Positions 55,688-62,870 of a DNA stretch of 64,000 nt are shown here, one piece after another (within the stretch, counting starts at the first letter, position 1; every line of letters begins with the position of its first letter). Both the position numbers and the translations under genes were made by a program. Origin of the DNA: Ramlibacter monticola (lineage in GTDB: Bacteria; Pseudomonadota; Gammaproteobacteria; Burkholderiales; Burkholderiaceae_C); the NCBI RefSeq assembly GCF_016722785.1, contig NZ_JAEQNE010000001.1, forward strand, positions 1,178,001 through 1,242,000, given 5' to 3'. Below the pieces are notes generated by a model that was not told the DNA's origin, did no database searches, and saw only the letters and a program-made list of their open reading frames with translations.

Positions 55688-56245
55688 CTAAGAGCCTTCT
55701 TCCCCCTGCCGCCGGCGGCGCCGGTTGAAGAGGCGCTCGGCACGCGTGAGGTCTTCCACCGTGTCGATGTCCGTGACGATGCCCTCGTCCTCCAGTTCCA
55801 GCTTGAGCGGCTGCGCCGTGCGCACGATGGCGGCCGCCCCCTCCGCGCCGGTGAGCGCCATCAGCGCGGGCCCGTGTTCCGGCGCGAAGCCGACCGGGTG
55901 GCCGCGCGTGCCCTGGTGGAAGGGCAGCACGATCGAGGCCCGCTGCAGCGCCGCGGCAACCGCGCGCAGCGACTCCGGACGCAGCAGCGGCAGGTCCGCC
56001 GGCAGCACCAGCCAGCCGCGCGCGTCGGCGGTCGCGCGCACGCCGGCCGCGATCGAGTCGCCCATGCCCGGATGGCCCGCCGCCTCCACGTGGAAGGGCA
56101 GCCCGCTGGCGCGCACGGCGGCCAGCGTGTGCTCGATCACCGGCTTGCCGGCCAGCAGCGCCTGCAGCTTGGAGCCCTTGCCGCCGGAGGCGAGGAAACG
56201 CTCGCCGCGGCCGGATGCAAGCACGAGGACGGTCGGTGATGCCAT
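55688..56245 (-). CDS. MobA-like nucleotidyltransferase (MocA/molybdenum cofactor type)
   Basis: A 185-residue Rossmann-type nucleotidyltransferase. [21 protein letters not shown] is the NTP loop and [13 protein letters not shown] the metal-binding part; [10 protein letters not shown] follows. The proteins of this group attach CMP or GMP to molybdopterin, or act in other cofactor chemistry (MobA, MocA, or coenzyme F420-like). LASG replaces the more usual LAAG at the loop. It is convergent with chaC and divergent from pdxH. Confidence 0.82.
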   Translation of the reverse strand: MASPTVLVLASGRGERFLASGGKGSKLQALLAGKPVIEHTLAAVRASGLPFHVEAAGHPGMGDSIAAGVRATADARGWLVLPADLPLLRPESLRAVAAALQRASIVLPFHQGTRGHPVGFAPEHGPALMALTGAEGAAAIVRTAQPLKLELEDEGIVTDIDTVEDLTRAERLFNRRRRRQGEEGS

Positions 56246-56282
56246 GGGATGCCACGGTAGCACCGAATGCGACAATGGCCGG

Positions 56283-56930
56283 ATGACCAGCCCGTCCGAA
56301 CGCATCGCCGACCTGCGAAAGAGCTACGAACGCGCCGAACTGAGCGAGGAGGCATCGCATGCCGATCCCCTGAAGCAGTTCGACCAGTGGCTGGCCGAGG
56401 CGATCGCGGCGCAGGTGCCCGAGCCGAACGCGATGACGCTGGCCACGGTCGCGAGCGACCTGCGTCCCAGCACGCGCATCGTGCTGGTCAAGGGCTACGA
56501 CGCGCGCGGGATCGTCTGGTACACCAACTACGAGAGCCGCAAGGGGCAGGAGCTGGCGGGCAACCCGTACGCCGCGCTGCAGTTCCACTGGGTGGAGCTG
56601 GAACGCGTGGTGCGCATCGAGGGCCGGGTGGAGAAGACCGACGCGGAGGAAAGCGACGCCTACTTCGCCACCCGCCCGCTCGATTCCCGCATCGGCGCCT
56701 GGGCGAGCCCGCAAAGCCAGGTGATCCCGGGGCGCAGCGTGCTGGTCGCGAATGCGGCGAAGTACAGCGCGCAATTCCTGCTCCATCCCCCGCGCCCGCC
56801 GCACTGGGGCGGCTACCGGCTGGTGCCGGACGAATGGCAGTTCTGGCAGGGCCGCAAGAGCCGGCTGCACGACCGGCTGCGGTACCGGCTCGGGGATGGC
56901 GCGTGGGTGCGGGAGCGATTGGCGCCTTAG
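56283..56930 (+). CDS. pdxH: Pyridoxamine 5'-phosphate oxidase
   Basis: A 215-residue FMN enzyme making pyridoxal 5'-phosphate. [14 protein letters not shown], the FMN-site [31 protein letters not shown] (in parts), [14 protein letters not shown] and the C-terminal [20 protein letters not shown] are invariant blocks of the family. The length is normal. It ends next to the long hairpin repeat that separates it from the convergent DUF3299 gene. Confidence 0.97.
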   Translation: MTSPSERIADLRKSYERAELSEEASHADPLKQFDQWLAEAIAAQVPEPNAMTLATVASDLRPSTRIVLVKGYDARGIVWYTNYESRKGQELAGNPYAALQFHWVELERVVRIEGRVEKTDAEESDAYFATRPLDSRIGAWASPQSQVIPGRSVLVANAAKYSAQFLLHPPRPPHWGGYRLVPDEWQFWQGRKSRLHDRLRYRLGDGAWVRERLAP

Positions 56931-56936
56931 GCATTC

Positions 56937-57077
56937 AAACCTAACAGCCGAACGCAGAGGGCGCAAAGGATACGCAGAGGACGCAGAAAAGACCCGAAGA
57001 AGGATTTCCCTCCTTCTGGATGTTCTTCTGCGCCCTCTGCGCTTTCTCTGCGCCCTCTGCGTTCGGCTGTTAGGTTT
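56937..57077. repeat. Long inverted repeat hairpin (copy B of a repeated family)
   Basis: A 141-bp imperfect palindrome with ends AAACCTAACAGCCGAACGCA and its inverse. It is made of GCAGAGGGCGCA-type units like copy A (27411-27548); the inner loop differs. It lies between the convergent pdxH and DUF3299 genes (7 nt from each stop), where it could end transcription from both sides. Confidence 0.85.
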
Positions 57078-57084
57078 TAGCGGT

Positions 57085-57579
57085 CTACTTCACCGACACC
57101 GCCTCCGTCACGCGGTAGTACAGCCCGTACTCGTCGTCGGTGAGGGTCACGAACCTGCCCTCCACGGTCACGGGCTCCATCGTGTATTTCACCGGGGTCT
57201 TCGCCTTCACTTCCACCATGCTTTCGGGGCCGCCCGGGAGGCAGAACTGGCAGGTGAGCGGGACCGAGCTGAGGAGGAAGTGCGTCTGCCGGTCGCCCGG
57301 CTCCAGGGGCATCATGAAGCCCTGGATGCGCTGCGGCTTCTGGTTCAGCGCCAGTTGCTCCTGGGTGAACACGGGCAGCAGCCGGTTCTTCTCGTTCTTC
57401 GTCGAGACGGCGGTCAGCAGCGACCACGGCACCACGTCGCCGCGCTCCTGCAACGGCGGGAAGGGACTCAGCGGACTGTGCACGCCGGCGCCGGTGCCCT
57501 GCGGGACGGCGGACATCTGGGCCCAGGCCGCGCCGGCGGCAAGGGAGGCGGCCAGGACGACAGGGACGATCTTGTGCAT
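57085..57579 (-). CDS. DUF3299 periplasmic protein of a MacB-like metal-responsive cluster
   Basis: A 164-residue secreted protein with a signal peptide (about 1-20) and a DUF3299 domain: IQGFMMPLEPGDRQTHFLLS, SVPLTCQFCLPGGPESMVEV (Cys-x-x-Cys) and the closing LYYRVTEAVSVK. In Pseudomonas aeruginosa a similar gene sits with a MacB-like ABC ATPase and permease in a Zur-controlled, zinc-responsive group, the order also found here. That parallel is from memory of that family and should be treated as a suggestion. It lies 36 nt from the permease gene. Confidence 0.85.
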   Translation of the reverse strand: MHKIVPVVLAASLAAGAAWAQMSAVPQGTGAGVHSPLSPFPPLQERGDVVPWSLLTAVSTKNEKNRLLPVFTQEQLALNQKPQRIQGFMMPLEPGDRQTHFLLSSVPLTCQFCLPGGPESMVEVKAKTPVKYTMEPVTVEGRFVTLTDDEYGLYYRVTEAVSVK

Positions 57580-57615
57580 GGCTAGCTCCTCGAGGCTTCG
57601 TATTCTGCCAAGGGA

Positions 57616-58824
57616 TCACCGGCGCTGCAGGAGTTGCGCGACATCGACCCGGTAGGCGCTGACGGCCGGGATCAGCGCGGCCGCACCGGCGGTCAGCAGC
57701 GCCGCCACCGGGATCCACCCCTCCTGCGGCAGCCACACCGCGCCCGACAGCGGCAGCGACTGCTGCGACGCCAGCACCGCGCCGACGGCGCCGGCCAGGG
57801 CATGGCCCGCCGCCAGCCCGAGCACGCTCGCCAGCACGGCCAGCCACAGGCCTTCGGCCAGCAGCAGGGCAGCCACCCGCGCCGGCGATGCGCCCAGCAT
57901 GCGCAGCATGGCGAGGTCGGCGCGCCGCTCGCGAACGGCGGTCCACAGGGCGATGAACACCGACAGCGCGGCGGTCAGCAGCAGCACGGCGCCGACGCCC
58001 TGCAGCACCTCGCGGCCCACGCCCAGCATGCGCAGCAGGCGCGTGACCTCGATGGCCGGCGCCGCCGCCTGCAGGGGAGTTTCGCTGTTCACGTAGCGCG
58101 GCAAGGCGGCGGCGGCCAGGGGCGTGCGGTAGCGCACCAGCGCCAGCGTCACCTCGCGGTCCTCGTCCTCGTCGTGCCCGGCCGGGTCGTGGGCCCTGCC
58201 GCCGGCGTGCGGCTTCTCGTGCACCTGCCAGACCGACTCCGTCGGCGTGAGGATCAGGCGGTCCAGCACGCAGCCGCAGGGAGCCAGCACGCCCGTGACG
58301 GTGTAGGGACTGTCGGCGTGCGCCTGCCCGCCGGCGAGGCCGTGGCCCCCGACGAAGCGCTGGCCCGCGGCGAGCCCCAGCGCCTTCGCCACCTGCGCGC
58401 CGAGCACGGTCTCCATGGGCGCCGACCAGACCCGCCCCTGCGCCACCTGCACGCGGTAGTGCGCCAGGTACTGCGGCGTGGTGCCGACGATGCGGAAACC
58501 GCGGTAGCTGTCACCGAGGCTGATGGGGATCACCTGCGCCACCTGCGGCTTCGCCGCGAGCGCCTGCACGTCGGCCAGCTTGACGTTGCCGGGCGGCACG
58601 TCGACGTGGAACACGCCCGCCAGGATCAGCTGCATCGGGCTGCCCTTGGCGCCGACCACCAGGTCGATGCCGGCCAGGTCGCGCCGGAAGGCGCCCTGCA
58701 CCTGCTCGCTCACCAGCACGACGAAGGTGATGGAGGCCAGGCCGAGGGTGAGCAGCAGCAGGTTCAGGACGGTCGCGAGCGGCCGCGCCCACAGGTAGCG
58801 GAAGGCCAGCGCCAGCAGCTTCAT
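57616..58824 (-). CDS. FtsX/MacB-like ABC transporter permease
   Basis: A 402-residue inner-membrane protein with one N-terminal transmembrane helix (about 18-40), a large periplasmic domain and three C-terminal helices (about 270-395), the MacB/LolC-type layout. An odd insertion in the periplasmic domain, VHEKPHAGGRAHDPAGHDEDEDRE, is rich in His, Asp and Glu and could bind Zn or another metal. VVGAKGSPMQLIL is the family motif. It overlaps the ATPase gene by 4 bp. Confidence 0.92.
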   Translation of the reverse strand: MKLLALAFRYLWARPLATVLNLLLLTLGLASITFVVLVSEQVQGAFRRDLAGIDLVVGAKGSPMQLILAGVFHVDVPPGNVKLADVQALAAKPQVAQVIPISLGDSYRGFRIVGTTPQYLAHYRVQVAQGRVWSAPMETVLGAQVAKALGLAAGQRFVGGHGLAGGQAHADSPYTVTGVLAPCGCVLDRLILTPTESVWQVHEKPHAGGRAHDPAGHDEDEDREVTLALVRYRTPLAAAALPRYVNSETPLQAAAPAIEVTRLLRMLGVGREVLQGVGAVLLLTAALSVFIALWTAVRERRADLAMLRMLGASPARVAALLLAEGLWLAVLASVLGLAAGHALAGAVGAVLASQQSLPLSGAVWLPQEGWIPVAALLTAGAAALIPAVSAYRVDVAQLLQRR

Positions 58825-59474
58825 GCCGTGGCCTCCGCCGCTTCCAGGCGCAGCACCTGCGCGCCCGCCAGCGCCTCGCGCACCCGCGCGTCGTGCGTGG
58901 CCAGCACGAGGCTCGCGCCGCAGCCTTGCGCCGTCGCGCGCAGCAGGGCCACGGCGGCGGCGGCGGCCTGGTCGTCGAGGCTGGCCGTCGGTTCGTCGGC
59001 CAGCAGCACGCGCGGGCGCAGCAGGATCGCGCGCGCGAGCGCCACCCGCTGCGCCTGTCCGCCCGACAGCTGGTGCGGGCGGCGCTGCGCGAGATCGCCC
59101 ACGTCCAGCGCCTCCAGTGCGGCGCGGACCGCACTGCGATCCTCGGGCACGCCGGCGGCGAAAAAGGCCAGCGCGAGATTGCGTTCGACCGACAGCGCGT
59201 CGCTCAGGTGCAGGCGCTGCGGCAGGAAGCCGATGGTGCGCCCGCGCCAGCGGTCGCGCTCGCCGCGCCGCAGCGCCGCCAGGTCCTGGCCCGCGACCCG
59301 GACGCGGCCGGCGGAAGGCGTGAGCAGCCCCGCGACCAGCGACAGCCAGGTCGACTTGCCGACGCCCGATCGCCCCTGCAGCAGCAGCGTGCCGCCCTGG
59401 GCGACCTCGGTGTCGGGGAAGAGGAGGGCCGGCCCGCGGGGATACCGGTACGCGAGCTCGTGCGTCTGGATCAC
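58821..59474 (-). CDS. ABC transporter ATPase (LolD/MacB type)
   Basis: A 217-residue ATPase partner of the permease. Walker A GRSGVGKST, Q-loop FLPQRL, signature LSGGQAQRVALARAILL, Walker B VLLADEPTASLD and H-loop LATHD are present. The GTG start at 59474 overlaps the TGA stop of msrA (GTGA). The transporter class usually extracts lipoproteins or drives a periplasmic machine rather than importing small solutes. Confidence 0.93.
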   Translation of the reverse strand: MIQTHELAYRYPRGPALLFPDTEVAQGGTLLLQGRSGVGKSTWLSLVAGLLTPSAGRVRVAGQDLAALRRGERDRWRGRTIGFLPQRLHLSDALSVERNLALAFFAAGVPEDRSAVRAALEALDVGDLAQRRPHQLSGGQAQRVALARAILLRPRVLLADEPTASLDDQAAAAAVALLRATAQGCGASLVLATHDARVREALAGAQVLRLEAAEATA

Positions 59475-60013
59475 CGGCGCGCCAGCTCCGAGAAGGTCTT
59501 GCGGAACTTCGCCACCTTGGGCGCGGCCACCGCCATGCAGTAGCCCTGGGTCGGGTTGCGCTCGAAGAAGTCCTGGTGGTAGTCCTCGGCCGGCCAGTAG
59601 TTGGCGAGGGGCTTCACCTCGGTGACGATCGGCTTGCCGAACAGCTTTTCCTGGCTCATCTGCCGGATCATGTCGTCGGCCTCCTGCTGCTGTTCCGGCG
59701 TCGTGGTGTAGATGCCGCTGCGGTACTGCGTGCCGACGTCGTTGCCCTGGCGATCGCGCTGGGTCGGGTCGTGCACCACGAAGAAGATCTCCAGGATCTG
59801 CCGCAGGCTGATCTGCGCTGGGTCGTAGGTGAGCTTCACGACTTCCGCGTGGCCGGTGCGGCCGGTGCAGACCTGCTCGTAGCTCGGACGCTCCGCCTGG
59901 CCGTTGCTGTAGCCCGACTCCACGTCGACGATGCCGCGCACTTCCTTGTAGACCGCCTCGGTGCACCAGAAGCAGCCGCCACCCAGCACGATGGTCCGTG
60001 TCTCGCTTGCCAT
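59471..60013 (-). CDS. msrA: Peptide methionine sulfoxide reductase A
   Basis: A 180-residue repair enzyme that reduces methionine-S-sulfoxide. GGGCFWCTEAVYKEV has the catalytic Cys; VESGYSNG, GHAEVVKLTYDP and YHQDFFERNP are typical. The resolving cysteine is near the C-terminus (TQGYCMA). GGAGAACAGGC precedes the start. It is translationally coupled to the downstream ABC genes, an unusual association for msrA. Confidence 0.96.
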   Translation of the reverse strand: MASETRTIVLGGGCFWCTEAVYKEVRGIVDVESGYSNGQAERPSYEQVCTGRTGHAEVVKLTYDPAQISLRQILEIFFVVHDPTQRDRQGNDVGTQYRSGIYTTTPEQQQEADDMIRQMSQEKLFGKPIVTEVKPLANYWPAEDYHQDFFERNPTQGYCMAVAAPKVAKFRKTFSELARR

Positions 60014-60104
60014 GCCTGTTCTCCTTGGAGGACCGACTTTAGTGGCCCCGGGCCTGCCTTACCATCCCGCCCCATGCACGACGACGCCGAGACCGGGGAA
60101 ACCC

Positions 60105-60869
60105 TTGCTGCCGGGTGAACTGAAGCCGATCCTGACCGCCCTCGTGCTGCCGCCGACCGGTCCGCTGCTGCTCGCGCTGGCGGGCCTGCTGGCCGCGAGG
60201 CGGGGCCGCAAGGCGGGCCTGCGACTCGCCGCCGCCTGCATCGTGATCGCGCTGGCGCTGGGCAGCCATGCCATGGGGACCCTGCTCGCGCGCGAACTGC
60301 TGCCGCCGGTCGCGCCGGTGCAGGCGGCCGACCTGCAGGGGGTGCAGGCGATCGTCGTGCTCGGGGGCGGCGTCCTGCCGGAAGCCCCGGAATACGGGGA
60401 GCCACAGCCCCATCCGCGGACCCTCGCGCGACTGCGCTACGCGGTCCGGCTGGCGCGCCAGAGCGGCAAGCCGCTCGCCTTCGCGGGCGGCGTGGGCTGG
60501 GCCGGCCGCTCCGGCGCGCCCAGCGAAGGCGCCGTGGCGCGCCGCGTGTTGCAGGAGGACTACGGCCTGGGGCTGCGCTGGCTGGACGACACCTCGCGCG
60601 ACACGGCGGAGAACGCCAGGCGCATGGCCGAGATCGCCGGCCGCGACGGCATCCGGCGCATTGCCCTGGTCACCGACGCCACCCATATCGCGCGCGCCAC
60701 GGCGGCGTTCCGCCGGGCCGGCTTCGAGGTCGTTCCAGCCCCGACGGGGCTGATGCTTCCCGAGGAGAGCGAACTGCTGGAGTGGCTGCCTTCCACCCGA
60801 GGCTTCGTGGCCTGCCGCGAGGTGATCCGCGAGTGGCTGGCGAACCTGGTCGCGCGGACCGCGGGCTGA
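60105..60869 (+). CDS. YdcF/ElyC/SanA-family protein
   Basis: About 254 residues, starting at TTG 60105 (no ATG or GTG fits near; this choice is uncertain). Two N-terminal hydrophobic helices precede the DUF218 domain: IVVLGGGVLPEAPEYG, LARQSGKPLAFAGGVGW, DDTSRDTAENARRMAE, ALVTDATHIARATAAFRRAG. ElyC and SanA proteins of this family act in envelope/peptidoglycan biology under stress. It diverges from msrA. Confidence 0.85.
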   Translation: MLPGELKPILTALVLPPTGPLLLALAGLLAARRGRKAGLRLAAACIVIALALGSHAMGTLLARELLPPVAPVQAADLQGVQAIVVLGGGVLPEAPEYGEPQPHPRTLARLRYAVRLARQSGKPLAFAGGVGWAGRSGAPSEGAVARRVLQEDYGLGLRWLDDTSRDTAENARRMAEIAGRDGIRRIALVTDATHIARATAAFRRAGFEVVPAPTGLMLPEESELLEWLPSTRGFVACREVIREWLANLVARTAG

Positions 60870-60909
60870 ACCCGCTCGTCGGCCTGCGGTTTGCGACGGA
60901 TGGGTTGGC

Positions 60910-60952
60910 TTGACCCGCCACGGGCAGCTGACTACATTACTAACCAGTCAGT
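60910..60952 (+). promoter_or_regulatory. Promoter with TetR operator upstream of the RND efflux operon
   Basis: A -35 TTGACC (60910-60915) and -10 TACATT (60933-60938) with a 17-bp spacer are followed immediately by ACTAACCAGTCAGT (60939-60952), the symmetric ACTNAC-NN-GTNAGT form typical of TetR-family operators. Repressor binding here would block the operon starting with the TetR gene. Confidence 0.65.
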
Positions 60953-60986
60953 CATTAACTCCCTTTCGACCACCGGAGCGCGCCTC

Positions 60987-61664
60987 TTGTCCGTGCCCCT
61001 TTCCGAACTCGCCCCCGAAGAAGAACGCTCGCCCCGCCGCGGCCGCCGCAAGGAGGCGCGGCCGGGCGAGTTGCTGGCCGCCGCCCTCGAACTGTTCGTG
61101 GAGAAGGGCTTCGCCGCCACCCGCTCCGAGGAGGTGGCCGCCCGCGCCGGCGTGTCCAAGGGGACGCTGTTCCTCTACTTCCCGAGCAAGGAGGAACTGT
61201 TCAAGGCCGTCGTGCGCGAGAACATCTCCGGCCGCTTCGCCGAGTGGGAGCAGGAGTTCGCATCCTTCGAGGGCAGCACCGCGGAGATGGTGCGCTACTG
61301 CATGCGCGTCTGGTGGGAGCGCATCGGCTCGACGCGCGCCTCCGGCATCACCAAGCTGATCATCGGCGAGGCGCGCAACTTCCCCGACATCGCCCGCTTC
61401 TACCAGCAGGAGGTGATCCGGCCCGCCAACCAGCTGATGCGGCGCATCCTGCAGCGGGGCGTGGACCGCGGCGAATTCCGTCCGCTGGACATCGAGTACA
61501 CGGTCTTCAGCATCGTCGCGCCCATGATGTTCCTGATCATGATGAAGCACTCGCTGGGCGCCTGCGTGCCCCAGGAATATCCGCTGGACCCGCAGCGCTA
61601 CATCGACACGCAGGTGGAGAACCTGCTGCTGGGCCTCTGCGTCCGTCCCGGGAGCCGCCCATGA
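60987..61664 (+). CDS. TetR-family repressor of the RND efflux operon
   Basis: About 225 residues (TTG start at 60987 with GGAG eight bases before it; GTG at 60993 is an alternative). The helix-turn-helix TRSEEVAARAGVSKGTLFLYFPSKEELF is at about residues 43-70 and the ligand domain follows with a TetR_C-like end. The stop overlaps the ATG of the adaptor (ATGA at 61661), so it is in the same operon as the pump it likely represses. Confidence 0.9.
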   Translation: MSVPLSELAPEEERSPRRGRRKEARPGELLAAALELFVEKGFAATRSEEVAARAGVSKGTLFLYFPSKEELFKAVVRENISGRFAEWEQEFASFEGSTAEMVRYCMRVWWERIGSTRASGITKLIIGEARNFPDIARFYQQEVIRPANQLMRRILQRGVDRGEFRPLDIEYTVFSIVAPMMFLIMMKHSLGACVPQEYPLDPQRYIDTQVENLLLGLCVRPGSRP

Positions 61665-62851
61665 AGCGCTGGCGCTGGCTGTTGCTCGGTGTTCTCGCCG
61701 TGGTGGTGACCCTGGGCGCCTGGCGCATGCTGGGCGCGCGGCGGGCGGTCCAGGTCGCGCAGGCGCCGGCGGCGGCGCAGCGGGTGGAGCCCTTCGTGGA
61801 GCTGGCCGCGACCGACGTCGTGCGGGCCGAGCCGCGCGAACTGCAGCGCGGACTGCCCGTGTCGGGTTCGCTCAAGGCGGTCAACTCCGCCTTCGTCAAG
61901 GCCCGCATGCCGGGCGAGCTGCAGGGACTGACCCTGCGCGAAGGCGATCCGGTGCGCGCCGGCCAGGTGGTGGCCCGCGTCGACGCGGTGGACCCGCAGG
62001 CGCGGCTGCGCCAGGCCGAGCAGCAGGCCGACGCGGCGCGCACGCAGATCGAGATCGCCGAGCGCCAGTGGAACAGCAACAAGGCGCTGGTGGACCAGGG
62101 CTTCATCTCGAAGTCGGCCCTGGACACCTCGTGGAACAACGTCACCGCCGCCCAGGCCACCCACCGGGCCGCCCTGGCCGCGGTGGACGTGGCGCGCAAG
62201 GCGGTGGAGGACACGGTGCTGCGTGCGCCGATCTCCGGCGTGGTGGCGCAGCGGCTGGCGCAGCCCGGCGAACGCGTGGCCGTGGACGGCCGGGTGATCG
62301 AGATCGTGGACCTGGACCGGCTGGAGCTGGAAGCGACGCTCAGCGCGGCCGATTCGGTGGACGTGCGGGTCGGGCAGGAAGCGGCACTGCAGGTGGAAGG
62401 CCACGTGCGCACCATCGCCGCGCGGGTGGCGCGGATCAATCCCAGCGCGCAGGCCGGCAGCCGCAGCGTGCTGGCCTACCTGACGCTGGCGGAGACCACC
62501 GGGCTGCGGCAGGGGCTGTTCGCGCAGGGCACGCTGGCGCTGGGACGGACCTCGGCGCTGGCCGTGCCGCTGGATGCGGTGCGGACGGACAAGCCCGCGC
62601 CCTACGTGCAGGTGGTGGAAGGCAACAAGGTGTCGCACCGCGGGGTCGAAACCGGCGCGCGCGGGGAGGCGAGCAAGGAGGTCTGGGTGGCGGTGACGGG
62701 GGTGCAGGCCGGGGCCGTGGTCATTCGCGGGCACGTGGGGGCCTTGCAGGAGGGGACGATCGTGAAGTTCACGCAGGCGGCACCCTCACCCCAGCTCTCT
62801 CCCGCGGGCGGGAGAGGGGGCAAGTCCCCCGGTACCGGCCCCAGCCTCTAG
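61661..62851 (+). CDS. RND efflux periplasmic adaptor (MdtA/AcrA-like) with repeat-encoded C-terminal tail
   Basis: A 396-residue adaptor. An N-terminal anchor (about 6-22) leads to the barrel-sandwich and lipoyl halves (RMPGELQGLTLREGDPVRAGQ and APISGVVAQRLAQPGERV) and a beta-barrel. The family normally ends near EGTIVKFTQAA; here the last 24 residues (APSPQLSPAGGRGGKSP and on) are encoded by a GC-rich hairpin repeat at about 62781-62820 and look non-native. The ATG overlaps the TetR stop. It serves the RND pump 19 nt downstream. Confidence 0.92.
   Translation: MKRWRWLLLGVLAVVVTLGAWRMLGARRAVQVAQAPAAAQRVEPFVELAATDVVRAEPRELQRGLPVSGSLKAVNSAFVKARMPGELQGLTLREGDPVRAGQVVARVDAVDPQARLRQAEQQADAARTQIEIAERQWNSNKALVDQGFISKSALDTSWNNVTAAQATHRAALAAVDVARKAVEDTVLRAPISGVVAQRLAQPGERVAVDGRVIEIVDLDRLELEATLSAADSVDVRVGQEAALQVEGHVRTIAARVARINPSAQAGSRSVLAYLTLAETTGLRQGLFAQGTLALGRTSALAVPLDAVRTDKPAPYVQVVEGNKVSHRGVETGARGEASKEVWVAVTGVQAGAVVIRGHVGALQEGTIVKFTQAAPSPQLSPAGGRGGKSPGTGPSL
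62781..62820. repeat. REP-like hairpin repeat inside the adaptor 3' end
   Basis: CCCTCACCCCAGCTCTCTCC, then GCGGGCGGGAGAGGGGG: a stem CTCTCCCGC (62797-62805) with GCGGGAGAG (62808-62816). CCCTCACCCC-type hairpins are a common dispersed repeat in Burkholderiales genomes, by general knowledge. Here it lies inside the coding frame and adds residues to the protein. Confidence 0.7.
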
Positions 62852-62870
62852 CCTCCAGGTTCCAGACCCC

